Below, piece after piece: positions 53,755-64,000 of a DNA stretch of 64,000 bases. Origin of the DNA: Heterohyrax brucei (Eukaryota > Chordata > Mammalia > Hyracoidea > Procaviidae); NCBI GenBank assembly GCA_028571685.1, contig CM053154.1, positions 14,416,001 through 14,480,000 of the forward strand, read 5' to 3'. The notes under the pieces were generated by a model. That model ran no database searches. It was given only the letters and a program-made list of their open reading frames with translations, and was not told the origin of the DNA. The position numbers were made by a program, and so were the translations under genes. Positions within the stretch are counted from its first letter, which is position 1. Every line of letters starts with the position of its first letter.

Positions 53755-56700
53755 CAGTGGTTCTCAGATTTTGGCATGCCTCTGAGTCACCTGGAGATCT
53801 TGTTGGAACACAAATTACTGATGCCTACTCCTTCAGTCCCCCACAGGGCTGTCAGTTTGCGGTCTTGTTGGGGCTTGCATGTTGCTGTGATGCTGGAAGT
53901 TATGCCACTGGTATTCAGATTTCTAGCAGGGTAACTCCTGGTGAATGGGTTTCAGGTGAGTTTTCACACTAAGACAGACTAGAGAGGTCCAGCACTTTAT
54001 TTCAGGAAAGAATTAGCCAGGAAAATTATGAATAACAGTGGAACACCTTCTGAGATAGGGCCCAAAGATGAGCCTCCCAGGTTGGAAGACACTCAAAAAG
54101 ACAACTGGGGAAGAGCTGCCTCCTCAAAGTAGAGTGGACCTTAGCAACATGGATGGAATCAAGAATTAAAGACTTTCATTTGCTACTATGGTATGACTCA
54201 GCTGAGAATAAACAGCTGCAAATATCCATTAATAATTGGAATACAGGATGTACAGTATATGAATCTAGCAAAATTGGAAATCATAAAAAATGGAACCTGT
54301 AAACATGGATATCCTAGGCATCAGTAAAATGAAATGGACTTGCACTGACTGTCTTGAATTGGACAATGATATGGTCTGCTATTACAGGAATGGCAACTTG
54401 AAGATGAATAGCATTGAATTCATCATCAGCATGAACATATCAAGATCTATCCTGAAGGACAATGCTGTCAGTGACAGGATAATATCCGTAAGCTTACAAG
54501 GAAGGCTGGTTAATATGACTATTATTCAAATTTATGCACTGACCTCTAAGGTCAAAGATGAGGAAACTGAGGATTTTTACCAGCTTCTGCAGTTTGAAAT
54601 TGATGACACATGCAATCGGGATACATTGATAATTACCAGTGACTGGAATACAACAGATGGATACAAAGAAAAAGGATCAGTAACTGAAAAATATGGCCAG
54701 TGATGGAAACAATGCTGGAGATCACATGGTAGTATTTTGCAAGACCAACGACTTCACTGCAAATGCCTTTTCACACCAACATAAATGGTGACTATGACTT
54801 CATTGCAAATACCTTTTTACATCAACATAAATGGTGACTATGCACATAGACCTTACCAGATGCAACACGTAGGAATCAAATCGACTACATCTGTGGAAAG
54901 AGACAACAGCAAGCTCAATATCATCAGTCAGAACAAGGCCAGGTGCTGACTATGGCACTGATCATCAATTGCTCATATGCAAGTTCAAGCTGAAACTGAA
55001 GAAAATTAGAAAATATCTACAAGGGCCAAAAGGCAACCTTGAGTATATCCTACCTAAGTTTAGAGACTATCTCAAGAACAGATTTAACGCATTGAACAAT
55101 AAATACCAGATAAGTTGTGGAATGACATCATACACAAAGAAAGCAAGAGGTCATTAAAAAAAAAAAGGTAAAGACCAAAATGGATGTCAGAAGAGATACT
55201 GAATGATGAGTAGCTAAAGTAGAAGGAAGAAATGATGAAGAAAAAGTACTGAAAGGAAGATGTCAAAGGGTGACTTGAAAAACAAAGTATTATAATAACA
55301 TGTACAAAGAACTGGAAATAGAAAACCAAAAGGGAAGAACATGCCTTGTATTCCTCAAGCTGAAAGAACTGAAGAAAAACTTCAAGCTTTGAGTTGCAAC
55401 AGTGAAGAATTCTAGGGAGAAAATATTAGATGATATAGAAAGCATCAAAAGAAGACGGAAGGAATACACAGAGCCTTTATGCCAAAAAGAATTGGTAGAC
55501 ACTGACATTCAGCCATTTCAAGAGGTAGCATATGATCAGGAACAGATGGTACTGAAAGAAGAAGGTGAAGCTACCCTGAAGGCATAGGAAAAAACAAGGA
55601 TTCAGGAACTGACGGAGTATCAGTTGAGATGCTTCAACAGACAGATATGGTGCTGGAAGTGCTCACTTGTCTATGCCAAGAAACCTGTAAGACAGCTAGC
55701 TGGCCAACCAGCTGGAAGAGATCCATATTTATGCCATTCCGAAGAATAGTGATCCAAGTGAATGCAGAAAAATTATTGAAAAATGTCATTAATACCACAT
55801 GCAAGTAAAATTTTGCTAAAAATCATTCAAAAGCAGCTGCAGCAATGTATTGAGAGGGAACTGCCAGAAATTCAAGCTGGATTCAGAGGAGGATGTGAAA
55901 CCGGGGATATCATTGCTGATGCCAGACAGCTCTTGACTGAAAGCAGAGTATTCCAGAAAGGTGTTTACCTATATTTTACTGATTATTTACTGGATCATAA
56001 TGAATTATGGATAACATTGCAGGGACTGGGAATTTCAGAACACTTAACTGTGGTCATGAGGAATCAGTGGTTCAAACAAAACAATGGATTACTGCATAGT
56101 TTAAATTCAGGAAAGATGTGTGTCAGGTTGTACCTCTTCATCATAGCTTTTCAATCTGTATGCTGAGTAAATAATCTAAGAAGCTGGACTATATGAAGAA
56201 GAATTGGGTATTAGGATTGGAGACTCATTAATAATTTGCATTATATAAATGACACAATCCTGCTTGCTGAAAGTGAAGAGGACTTGAAGCTCTGTTGAAA
56301 ATCAGAGACCACAGTCTTCAGTGTGGATTACAACCCAACATCAAGAAAACAAAAATTCTCACAAGTGGAACAATGAGCAGCATCATGATAAATGGAGAAA
56401 ATAACAAAATTGTCAAGGATTTCATTTTACTTGGATCCACAATCAGCATCCACAGAAACAATAGTCAAAAAATCCAAAGATGCATTACACTGGTGAATCT
56501 GCTACAGAAGACTTCTTTAAAGCATTGAAAAGCAAAGATATCACCTTGAAGAATAAGGTGCGCCTGGTCCAAGCCACAGTATTTTCAATCACATCATAAA
56601 CATGCAAGTGCTGGACAATGAATAAGGAAGACAGAAGAAGAATTGAAGCCTTTGAATTGTGATGTTAGTGAAGAATATTAAATATACCATGGACTGCCAA

Positions 56701-57080
56701 GAGAATGAACAGATCTATCTTGGAAGAAATACAACTAGAGTGCTACTTGGAAGCAAGGACAACAACACGATGTCTGACATACTTTGGACATGTTGTCAGA
56801 AAGCATCAGTCCTTGGAGAAGGACATCATGCTTGGTGAAGTAGATTGTCAGTGAAAAAAGAGGAGAGCCCTCAATGAGATAGATTTTCCAAGTGGCTGCA
56901 ACAATAGGCTCAACCGCAACAACGATTGTGGGCATGGTACAGGCCTAGACAGTGTTTGGTTCTATTGTACATAGGATTGCTATGAGTTGAAACCAACTTG
57001 ACAGTACCTAGCAATGACAAACCCTTTAGTATCCAAGTCAGTAAGTGTGGGGTGGTGCCTGGAAATTTGCATTTCTAATA
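53755..57080 (+). mobile_element. MER5A-type hAT MITE, split by an RTE LINE
   Basis: The left half (53755-53848) starts 'cagtggttctcagattttgg'. The right half (57022-57080) resumes with 'aagtcagtaagtgtggggtg' and 'aatttgcatttctaataatg'. The two halves join in MER5A order once the RTE is removed. Confidence 0.8.
53849..57021 (+). mobile_element. Nearly full-length RTE-clade LINE, decayed
   Basis: It opens with a leader ('gtcagtttgcggtcttgttg', 'ggcttgcatgttgctgtgat') and then an apurinic-endonuclease-like domain at 54290-54703, with MDILGISKMKWT near the start and SDWNTTDG near its end. A Lys/Glu-rich middle (54970-55590) and the reverse transcriptase (55783-56530: 'ELPEIQAGFRGG', 'VYLYFTDYL') follow. 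The catalytic box is altered to YIND (56242-56253) from the YADD kept in the downstream copy. Stops and frameshifts break the frame into at least four pieces. It ends with the RTE terminus near 57021. At about 3.2 kb the length is close to complete. Confidence 0.92.
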
Positions 57081-57082
57081 AT

Positions 57083-57200
57083 GTGCCACTCAAAATTCAC
57101 TGTAGTTCAGTCAATTCTGAGTCATACTGACTACAGGACAGAGTACCATTATCCCATACAATATCCACCAATATAATCTCTACAGCTTGAGTCTGGCTTG
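57083..57200 (-). mobile_element. AfroSINE fragment, antisense
   Basis: 'aattcactgtagttcagtca', 'acaggacagagtaccattat' and 'ctacagcttgag' are weak matches to the reversed tail and body. Confidence 0.55.
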
Positions 57201-57234
57201 AGTTTCCCACAGTTCCCTGCTAATGTACTACTTT

Positions 57235-59068
57235 AAGCTGTGTTCAGGACAGGACGTTGAACAAGGAATATCATTATTGATGTCAGATGGATCCTGGCTA
57301 AAAGCAGAGAATATGAAAAAAGATGTTTACCTGTGTTTTATTGACTATGCAAAGGCATCCAACTGTGTGGATCATAACAAATTATGGATTACTTCTCAGG
57401 GAATGGGAATTTCAGAACTGTTAATTGTGCCTTTGTAGAATCTGTTCACAGGGGTTCAAATAGAACAAGAAAACACTGCATAGTTTAAAAATCAAGATAG
57501 ATATTGGCCAAGGTTGTATCCCTTCACCATACCTATTTAATCTATATATTGAACAAATAATCCAGGAAACTGGACTATATGAAGAAGGGCAGGGCATTAG
57601 GATTGGAGAAAGATTCATTAATAGCCTGCAATATGCTGATGACACAAACTTACTTGCTAAAAGTGAAGAGGCCTTGAAACACTGATGAAGATCAAAGACC
57701 GCAGCTTTCAGTATGGATTGCGTCTTAACATGAAGAAAACAAAAATCTTCACAACTGGACCAATAAGCAACATTGTGATAAATGGAAAATACAATGAAGT
57801 TGTTGTGGATTTCATTGTACTTGGATCCACAATCAATGCCCATGGAAGGAGCAGTCAAGAAATCAAAATACATATTGAACTGGACAAACCAGCTACAAAG
57901 ACCTCTTTAAAGTGTTGAAAAGCAATGATGTCACTTTGAGGACTGTGGTGCACCTGACCCAAGCCATGGTATTTTCAGTTGTCTCTTATGCATGTGAAAG
58001 CTGGACAATGTATAAGGGCGACTGAAGAAGAATTGATGGATTTGAATTATGGTGTTGGCAAAGAATACGCAATACACAGTGGATGGCCAGAAGAGTAAAT
58101 TGATCTGTCTTGGATGACATATAGCCAGAATGCTCCTTAGAAGTAAGGATAGAGAGACTTCATCTCCCTCCCTTTGGATGTGTTATCAGGACACGTTTGG
58201 ACCACCCCCTGGAGACGACATCATGCCTGGTGAAGTGGAGGGTTAGCAGAAAAGAGGAAAACCCTTAAGGAGATGAACTGACACAGTGGCTTCAACAGTG
58301 GGCTCAGGGACAGCAATGATTTTTTTATTAAAAAAATTTTTTTTTATTGTGATTAAGTGAAAGTTTATAATCCAAGTCCATTGTCCATACAAAGCCTGGA
58401 GTACCTGCCTCTCTGCAACTCCATCTGCTCTCTTCACTCTGTGGCAGCACACTCTTCTTTTTCAGTCTTTACTTTCAATAACTACTCAACCAACACTTGT
58501 CGCCTTCTCTCCACTCTCTTTTCCCCTCTGAAAAGAAACCAGTAGAGCAGTCTCATATAAATATTAAGCCATGGAGTACACACACCACATGCATCACTCT
58601 GTGTCACCAAGTCCAGTCCATATTTGTCCAAAGAGTTGACCTCAGTGGACAGGCGCAGCAGGTCTAGGGGCCATGCTCCCGGTTCCTCATGACTTTGATA
58701 TTCTCAGTTGTCCTCCTCTCCAGGTGGGTTGGGACCAGTTGATGTTCCTCAGATGACAGCTTGCTGGCCATTAAGACCCCAGGTGCCACTCACCAACATG
58801 GGGTACAGAAGACTCTCTTAGAAAAAGGCCAGTTACGTCAATTGACTTCGATGTCCCCTGAAAACGTGGTCCCCAGACTCACGTCCCTACTACTCTGTTG
58901 TTTGAAATGCTGGGTTCAATTTAGAAAACTTTTAAGCTTAGGAAATGGTCCAGTTAACAGGCATAGCAATGATTTTGAGGGTGGCACAAGACTGGGCAGT
59001 GTTTTGTTCCTTTTGTAGTGTGTGGAGCTGCTATTAGTTGAAGTTGACTTGATACCACCTCACAAACA
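57235..59068 (+). mobile_element. RTE-clade LINE, 5'-truncated, split by an antisense L1
   Basis: It starts within the reverse transcriptase ('DVYLCFIDYAKA' at about 57320-57360) and keeps an intact YADD box (57632-57643: 'QYADDTNLLAKSEE'). It then continues 'MKIKDRSFQYGLRLNMKKTK'. The copy breaks at 58323 and resumes at 58965 ('gggtggcacaagactgggca') to its terminus near 59068. Several stops and frameshifts make it nonfunctional. Confidence 0.92.
58324..58964 (-). mobile_element. L1-type LINE 3' end, antisense, inside the RTE
   Basis: The plus-strand T/A-rich start (58324-58348) is the poly-A end of an antisense insertion. Body text such as 'tccaggtgggttgggaccag' and 'ccattaagaccccaggtgcc' is 3'UTR-like, with no coding domain. 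A 12-bp duplication, 'agcaatgatttt', flanks it at 58312-58323 and 58965-58976. The 62- and 85-residue frames within it are not genes. Confidence 0.8.
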
Positions 59069-59072
59069 AACA

Positions 59073-59194
59073 AAATCCAGCTCTGCAGAAGCTGATTGCC
59101 ACATTTTTCTACCTTAGAACACCTAGTGGGTTTGAACTGCTAACTTGTTGGTTAGCAATAGCATGCTTACCCACTGAGCCACCAAAGCTCCCTT
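59073..59194 (-). mobile_element. AfroSINE, long form, antisense, tail missing
   Basis: 'cagaagctgattgccacatt', 'tagtgggtttgaactgctaa' and 'ccactgagccaccaaagctc'. Confidence 0.88.
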
Positions 59195-59244
59195 GAGACA
59201 ATCCCACATGAAGCTGGTGGTGTTGCCAGTCTGGGCCATGCTTT

Positions 59245-59410
59245 AAGAACCCTGGTAGTGTAGTAGTTAAGTACTATGGCTGCTAACCAAAAGATTGGCC
59301 GTTCAAATCCTACAGGCACTCCTCAGAAACTCTACAGGGCAGTTCCACTCTGTCCTATAGGGTTGCTATGAGTTGGAATCTGCTAGACAGCAGTGAGTTT
59401 GGGGGTGTAA
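59245..59410 (+). mobile_element. AfroSINE, short form
   Basis: 'gaaccctggtagtgtagtag' to 'gctagacagcagtgagtttg'. Confidence 0.95.
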
Positions 59411-59503
59411 TTTAAAAAAAAAATAAAGCTAATCAAAACACAAGTCACAGACCCAGTTCCTAGGAGGAGGAAAAGGAAAAGCGTATTCTCACTTTGTGTA
59501 CAC

Positions 59504-59745
59504 TCTGCGGAGCCTGGGTGGTCCAGCTAACACACTTGGCTGTTAACTGAAAAACTGACAGATTGAGTTAACCCAGAGGCCTTTCAGAAGAAAGTCCTGG
59601 AATCTACTTTTGAAAAATCAGCTGCTGAAAACTCTGTGGGACACAGTTTTATGTCTCAACAGCAGCTGGCTTGTTTGGTTGTTTCCTGTAGAGTATATAC
59701 AGGGTCGCTGTGAGTCGGAATTGACTCGACGGCAGTGAGTTTTGT
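59504..59745 (+). mobile_element. AfroSINE, 'gatctacttctgaaaaatc' subtype
   Basis: 'gcggagcctgggtggtccag', 'aatctacttttgaaaaatca' and 'gaattgactcgacggcagtg'. The tail includes an extra stretch, 'agcagctggcttgtttggtt', so it may be two tails in tandem. Confidence 0.9.
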
Positions 59746-59826
59746 TGCAAATTCTCTATGTATGTATACGTTCGGCAGGAGTAAGCCATTTGAGGGGAAT
59801 GACTTGCAGGGATCTTACAAACTGTA

Positions 59827-60008
59827 TGGGAACCCTGGTGGCATAGTGGTCAAGTGCTACATTTGCTAACCAAAAGGTTGGCAGTTCAAATCCGCCAGGC
59901 GCTCCTTGGAAACTCTGGGGGGTGGTTCTACTCCAACTTACAGGGTCACTATGAGTTGGAATGAACTCGATGGCAGTGTGTTTGCTTTTTTTTTTTTTTT
60001 TTTTTATA
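59827..60008 (+). mobile_element. AfroSINE, short form, with long T-tract
   Basis: Intact head 'gaaccctggtggcatagtgg', tail 'atgaactcgatggcagtgtg', then about 20 T. The antisense 195-residue frame at 59756-60343 runs through this SINE and is not a gene. Confidence 0.96.
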
Positions 60009-60070
60009 AAATATATGTATTTAAAACAGCACTGTGTTAGCTGAGCTCTTCCTTGGAGCTGGGAGACAAG

Positions 60071-60116
60071 ATGAGTGATTCCGGGGCAGAGGTCTCCGTG
60101 GAAGCCTACAGGTAAG
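60071..60116 (+). other. Possible short coding exon with splice donor (speculative)
   Basis: An ATG at 60071 with A at -3 opens a 13-codon frame (MSDSGAEVSVEAY) that runs into 'tacaggtaaggc', a strong donor-like sequence at about 60109-60116. There is no CpG-rich promoter upstream and no matching acceptor or next exon was identified. Chance is the default explanation. Confidence 0.12.
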
Positions 60117-60399
60117 GCTGCGGCATCCCTGCATGTCTCTCCGCTCTCCCTTCCCCCACCGGAGACTCTGATTTGTACAGGGGCTCTAATAAGATGCAAT
60201 CTTCCCAAAGATTGGTTCCCTTCAGGTCTCTCTTGTAGAGTGCAGACAACAGGCCCAGTGAATTCGGAGGAAGTGGAAAACTCCTCACGCAGGCCCGCTC
60301 TGGGGGGCACCTGCAGCCCACCGGCCAGCCCACCGGCCTCCAAAGAGTTCTCGGAGAAATTAGGCTATCTTTCATTAGCTATCTATCCTGTGGCCTCCA

Positions 60400-61430
60400 C
60401 CAGGCTGCAGGATATGAGGGCCATTTAATTAGGCCCGGCACCGCTCTCTGGTGTGAAAAGGCTCTCAAACACTTTGATTCCCCGCTGCTTCGCAGCAGGA
60501 AGTTGTTGGCGATAATTGACACAGGATTTCCTTGTTAACCAGCAGCAGACATGCCGGATTAAAGCGACAGAGATCTCGAGAAGAAAGTGAAAGAGATAAG
60601 AAGCTCGGGAAGACTTCTGCTGATTTGGCACTTGAGGATGGGAGGGGACAGCAATAACCCACTCAAGTGGCAACTCCCTGAGTGGAAGGCCGGCCCCTTA
60701 TCAGACCCATTTCAGCTTGGCTGATCAAAGATTGACTCCCGGAAAATCACATAGGCCTGGGGTTTGTTAGTTTATTAAGCTGCAGGTTTGAGGAATTATC
60801 ACAGGTTTAAAGATGGATTGCAGTTTATGTGCAGGGGGAGAGGACTATCAGGTTTTCATCGTCACAATTATAAAATATCGCAGCTGAAAGCTTGCTTGCA
60901 AATGGCATAATTTTCCACTGCCAACTAAACAGGGCATTGTGAGACGCCACGTAGACTTCTCCACCAGGGAGAAACGACAGGCAAATTAACTCTGGGGAGG
61001 ACGGACGCTGAGAGGTCTCCCAGGGCTGCGTTCCATCCACCTGGGCAGCTGGTAAGGTCCCATTTTTGCCCTGTGCAGTTCTCTAGGTAATTATATTTAA
61101 TTTCTTACTGGGGCAAAGAAAGGATGAGAGACACAGCCCGCTGAGAGAGGTCTTAAAATGCAGTTGTGATAAAGGATACCGAAATAGCCCCACACGAGTG
61201 AAAGGAACTTGGGTGCAGAGACAATTACTTGTATCACTTAATACCTTCACCTTTCAGGAGCACGTGTGGCATTCATGAAGGGCTGGGCGCTGTAACCGCA
61301 TATTGTGAGACTTCCCTGCGACGGCTTATGCACAGGCTCTGGAAGAGTGGAGTTCGAAGCAGGCGGACAATTCAGCTCGCCATGGCTCGGATAAATACCT
61401 AATTACAGGTGGTCATCTCCTTGCTGGTTT
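60400..61430. other. Candidate conserved noncoding / enhancer region
   Basis: About 1 kb of unique sequence with no SINE, LINE or simple repeat. It has scattered CpGs ('attccccgctgcttcgcagc', 'agatctcgagaagaaagtg') and homeodomain-type cores ('ccatttaattaggc', 'gataattgacacagg', 'taattatatttaattt', 'cctaattacagg'). Frames on both strands are short. The composition resembles deeply conserved developmental enhancers. Conservation itself was not measured. Confidence 0.45.
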
Positions 61431-61439
61431 TAAATAAGG

Positions 61440-61968
61440 ACGTTTGCTGTTAAGTTTTCAAATGAATAAGTGTTCATGGCAAAAAAAAAAAAAATTAAGA
61501 AATACAATAAGTTATTAAAGACTGAATAAAAATGACTCATCATCCCCCACGTAGGATAAGCTCCTATAAAATCCTGGCCAGTTTTGTTGTTGCATGTACG
61601 TGAATATGTCATTTCTCATAACATAAGCTCATTCCTGTATTCTCCTAAAAAAACGCATTATTTGCTTAATAATAAACTGAATTTCTTTGTTTATACTGAG
61701 TATTATTTGAGGGCATGATTTTGAATGGTGGCATCGGGTATGATAACATAACTGAGATAATCTCCAGGTGTTGGACATTTAGATTATCAATCTTTTTTTT
61801 TCTATTGTAAACAAAGCTGAAATGAGCAGCCTTAAACATAAATCTTTTTTTTGCATGTTTTACGGCTTCCCTGGCAATACTAGAAGTAAAATTTTTGGCT
61901 TAAAGGCCATGGACTTGCTTAAGGGTGCTGATATCTACTCTAATGTGCAGATTTTCAGCATAGCTTGA
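61440..61968 (-). mobile_element. Old L1 LINE fragment, antisense
   Basis: 'ggtgttggacatttagatta', 'ctattgtaaacaaagctgaa' and 'ctagaagtaaaatttttggc' follow antisense L1 ORF2 text. The left part is uncertain. Confidence 0.6.
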
Positions 61969-61969
61969 A

Positions 61970-62310
61970 AATCATTTTGCTGGTGTTGAAGTCGGAATCA
62001 TTTCGCAGCATCCAGCCTGGAGCCACAGCTACCGACAGCCGCTCTTTCACCAGAAAACCAGAGTTATTCTCTTTGCATCACTTGGGGTCTCTCGTTCAGA
62101 TCTGACCTTTTGCCATTAAGTGCTGTGACAAACTATGGCAATAAACGGTGGCTCCGTAATCTAGTCAGTAGGGACAAACTCTAAAGACAATCATGTCAAT
62201 GTTAATGACTTAAACACTGATGACGTCTTTTATCCGAGAAGTTCAAGTTCCTGCAAGAGCACCAATTCATTATGGTTCACAGTGCAAACAAAGTTGGTTG
62301 ATAAAACAAC
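61970..62310. other. Candidate conserved noncoding element
   Basis: A unique block with retained CpGs ('gaagtcggaatcatttcgca', 'ctaccgacagccgctctttc') and ordered TF-like cores ('gtcaatgttaatgac', 'ctgatgacgtctttta', containing a CRE-like TGACGT). No repeat is recognised. Confidence 0.38.
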
Positions 62311-62589
62311 AAAAACATACGGCTTCTGGACTAAGATCTTCAGCAGAAATCATCTAGTATAGCCAAGAGGGTTACATCAAGGAAGTACTTTTTTATGTTA
62401 CATTTATTGCCAAAGGCTAGAGGTGTTGGCTCTCAAATCTCTGAATATCTGGAGGACAAGCAAACAAAGGTCATCCTTCTGTCTACACCCTTCTCATCAG
62501 CCAGGTTCAGGTGGGGTTTCAGATGTGAAACTCCAATTGCTACATCTTCAAGGGAGGCTGAGCTTGCAGACAGCAGAAATGACCCATTG

Positions 62590-62651
62590 TTTTATACACA
62601 CACACATATATAGTTATATTGTTACATATTATCTATAGCATATTATATATT
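62590..62651. repeat. (CA)n/(TA)n AT-rich microsatellite, left part
   Basis: 'acacacacacatatatag' followed by irregular TA-rich sequence. It is split from the right part by an AfroSINE. Confidence 0.9.
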
Positions 62652-62819
62652 GAGAACCCTGGTGGCGTAGTGGGCTAAGTGGTATGTCTGCTAACTAAAA
62701 GGTCAGCAGTTCAAATCCACCAGGCTGTCCTTGGAAACTCTGTGGGGCAGTTCTGCTCTGACCTCCAGGGTAGCTATGAGTCAGACCTGACTCAGTGGCA
62801 GTGGGTTTGGTATTTTTCT
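62652..62819 (+). mobile_element. AfroSINE, short form, inserted in a TA microsatellite
   Basis: 'gaaccctggtggcgtagtgg' to 'ctcagtggcagtgggtttgg'. A 10-bp duplication, 'attatatatt', flanks it at 62642-62651 and 62820-62829, although the sequence is of low complexity. Confidence 0.95.
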
Positions 62820-62940
62820 ATTATATATTATATTGTAGTTATATGTATTACATATAGTATATTGTTATATAGTTATACATATTGTATATTATATTGGTAT
62901 ATAGTTATATATAGTATATTATACATTGTATAGTTATACT
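62820..62940. repeat. TA-rich microsatellite, right part
   Basis: Imperfect 'tatattatattg' and 'atatagttata' repeats with periodic GT interruptions. Confidence 0.9.
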
Positions 62941-63107
62941 GTTTTTGAATGAAAACAAGAGCTCTACCTATACAAAAGTTTCTGCAGCAGAAGTATTTTT
63001 CTATGTGTTTTGCTCATGAACAGGATGCAGAAAAGATACTTCTGATTGACCTATGGCTCTTTAAGCCAAGTGCCATCAAGAAGATGTATATGTCTCTATC
63101 AATGAGA

Positions 63108-63318
63108 TGAAGTCCCCGGGTGGTGCCGTTAAGGTGCTCAGCTGCTAACTGAAAGTGGAGGTTGGGGTCCCCCCAGGGACACCTCAGAAGAAAAGCCTGG
63201 TGATCTACTTCTGAAAAATCAGCCACTGAGAACCCTGGGGAGCCCACTTCTTCTCTGACACCCATGGGGTCACCATAAGTTGAAATCAACTCAAAAGCAA
63301 CTGGTTTTTGTTTTTTAT
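63108..63318 (+). mobile_element. AfroSINE, 'gatctacttctgaaaaatc' subtype
   Basis: 'gtccccgggtggtgccgtta', 'cctggtgatctacttctgaa' and 'gaaatcaactcaaaagcaac'. It is the best-preserved copy of this subtype in the window. Confidence 0.95.
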
Positions 63319-64000
63319 CAAAAAGGCATTCTTTTCTGTATGCATATGTTTGAAAAGGATACTTTTTTTCTATCTATGAAAAATACATCCTATGTATCAT
63401 CAATGAAACATACTCATGCAACATTGACTTATGGCTCTTAAAATATTTGTTTATCTATTATGGTTTAAAAGATTCATTGTCAACATCTTGTCTCTAATAA
63501 GAGCATATTATAGGTAACATTTAACCATTTGTTATTTTTAAGCTATGTAGACTTTTCCTCTTTGGGCAAAGTTTGAAAATAGTTGCTTACTTCTTAGAAT
63601 CAGAGGCTAAAGAAAGCCCAGTGCACTGATACCGCATTCAGCCCAAACAAAGTGTACCATGTGCCACAATTTACCGTGTTCCTGCCTGGGGAAAAAAATG
63701 AATGGACATAAATTTATGTATCCCAAATTTTCTTATCCTAGTTATCTTTGGTAATTTCTAATTGTTTTGCAGTGAGGACATTCTCTACAGTGTGACCTAG
63801 TGGGTTGAAGGTATTTATAAATTCTGCTGCTAAGATGGCAATCTGACCTCAGACACTATTACCCATCCAAAGGGCTGAAGAGCAACCAGCTTCCTTGTAC
63901 TCCAGTCCTGCCAGTGGGAGAGTCTTAGAAATCATTTCAGCAGCCTGTGCTGCTTTGCTGGGAGGAACATCTGGACTGTCGAGGGGAGGCAGACAAGCCG
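63319..64000. other. Unassigned sequence to window end
   Basis: No gene or repeat was recognised. 63630-63780 ('caaagtgtaccatgtgccac', 'ggtaatttctaattgttttg') is unique and could be weakly conserved. Confidence 0.3.

Noticed and set aside
54290..54703. A 137-residue frame with a clear endonuclease-like domain
   Set aside because: The domain is real, but it belongs to a decayed RTE LINE with broken downstream frames. Not a host gene.
59756..60343. A 195-residue antisense frame, the longest in the window
   Set aside because: It runs through an AfroSINE and its T-tract (giving a poly-Lys run) and shows no domain. Its openness is incidental.
1..64000. An endogenous retrovirus
   Set aside because: I saw no recognisable gag, pol or env blocks, primer-binding site or paired LTRs. 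The direct repeats at 36.7 and 37.6 kb are too short and lack evident LTR ends.

Overview
The window is mammalian nuclear DNA with no intact protein-coding gene that I can support. It is filled with interspersed repeats. The most diagnostic is a tRNA-derived SINE of about 155-210 bp. Its head reads like 'ccctggtggc.tagtggtta' and it ends near 'gactcgacggcaatgggttt', and about 50 copies are present on both strands. This is the AfroSINE type known from afrotherian mammals. Together with RTE-clade LINEs whose 3' ends match these SINE tails, it points to an afrotherian, most likely an elephant or a close relative. The exact species is inference.

Layout. 1-5.3 kb is SINE-poor, with MIR, MER5A, a hAT-type element and one RTE tail. 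5.3-12.4 kb is SINE-dense, with a 20-bp-unit minisatellite (5.83-5.94 kb), an L1 3' end (10.85-11.76 kb) and two composite tRNA-Gly/RTE SINE-like elements. 12.4-15.9 kb holds a candidate conserved noncoding block and a fragment of a half-L1 (HAL1-like) element. 16-31 kb mixes SINEs, an antisense L1 and two mariner-derived elements, with candidate conserved blocks at about 16.7-17.2, 22.98-23.13 and 29.5-30.1 kb. 32-35 kb is nearly SINE-free, and 35-38 kb is SINE-rich. 38.7-40.8 kb is an old, interrupted L1. 41.04-43.81 kb is a fold-back mariner element into which an essentially full-length HAL1-like element has jumped, leaving a perfect 16-bp target-site duplication. 44-53.6 kb is SINE-rich, with a candidate conserved block at 48.55-49.17 kb and an antisense RTE 3' end at 51.06-51.8 kb. 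53.85-57.02 kb is a nearly full-length but decayed RTE LINE lying inside a MER5A element. 57.2-59.07 kb is a second, 5'-truncated RTE, itself split by an antisense L1 3' end with a 12-bp duplication. 60-62.65 kb is SINE-free and contains the best candidate regulatory block (about 60.40-61.43 and 61.97-62.30 kb).

Nothing here forms an operon or pathway. What can be read is the order of insertion: MER5A, then RTE; mariner fold-back, then HAL1-like; RTE, then L1; and SINE into SINE. Several unique, homeodomain-site-rich intervals also appear to have been kept free of insertions, which suggests an intergenic or intronic region with distal regulatory elements. Open frames in the window are short and are explained by LINE or transposase remnants, repeats or chance. 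I could run no alignment, so family names rest on recognised motifs, and coordinates of repeat edges are good to about 5-20 bp.
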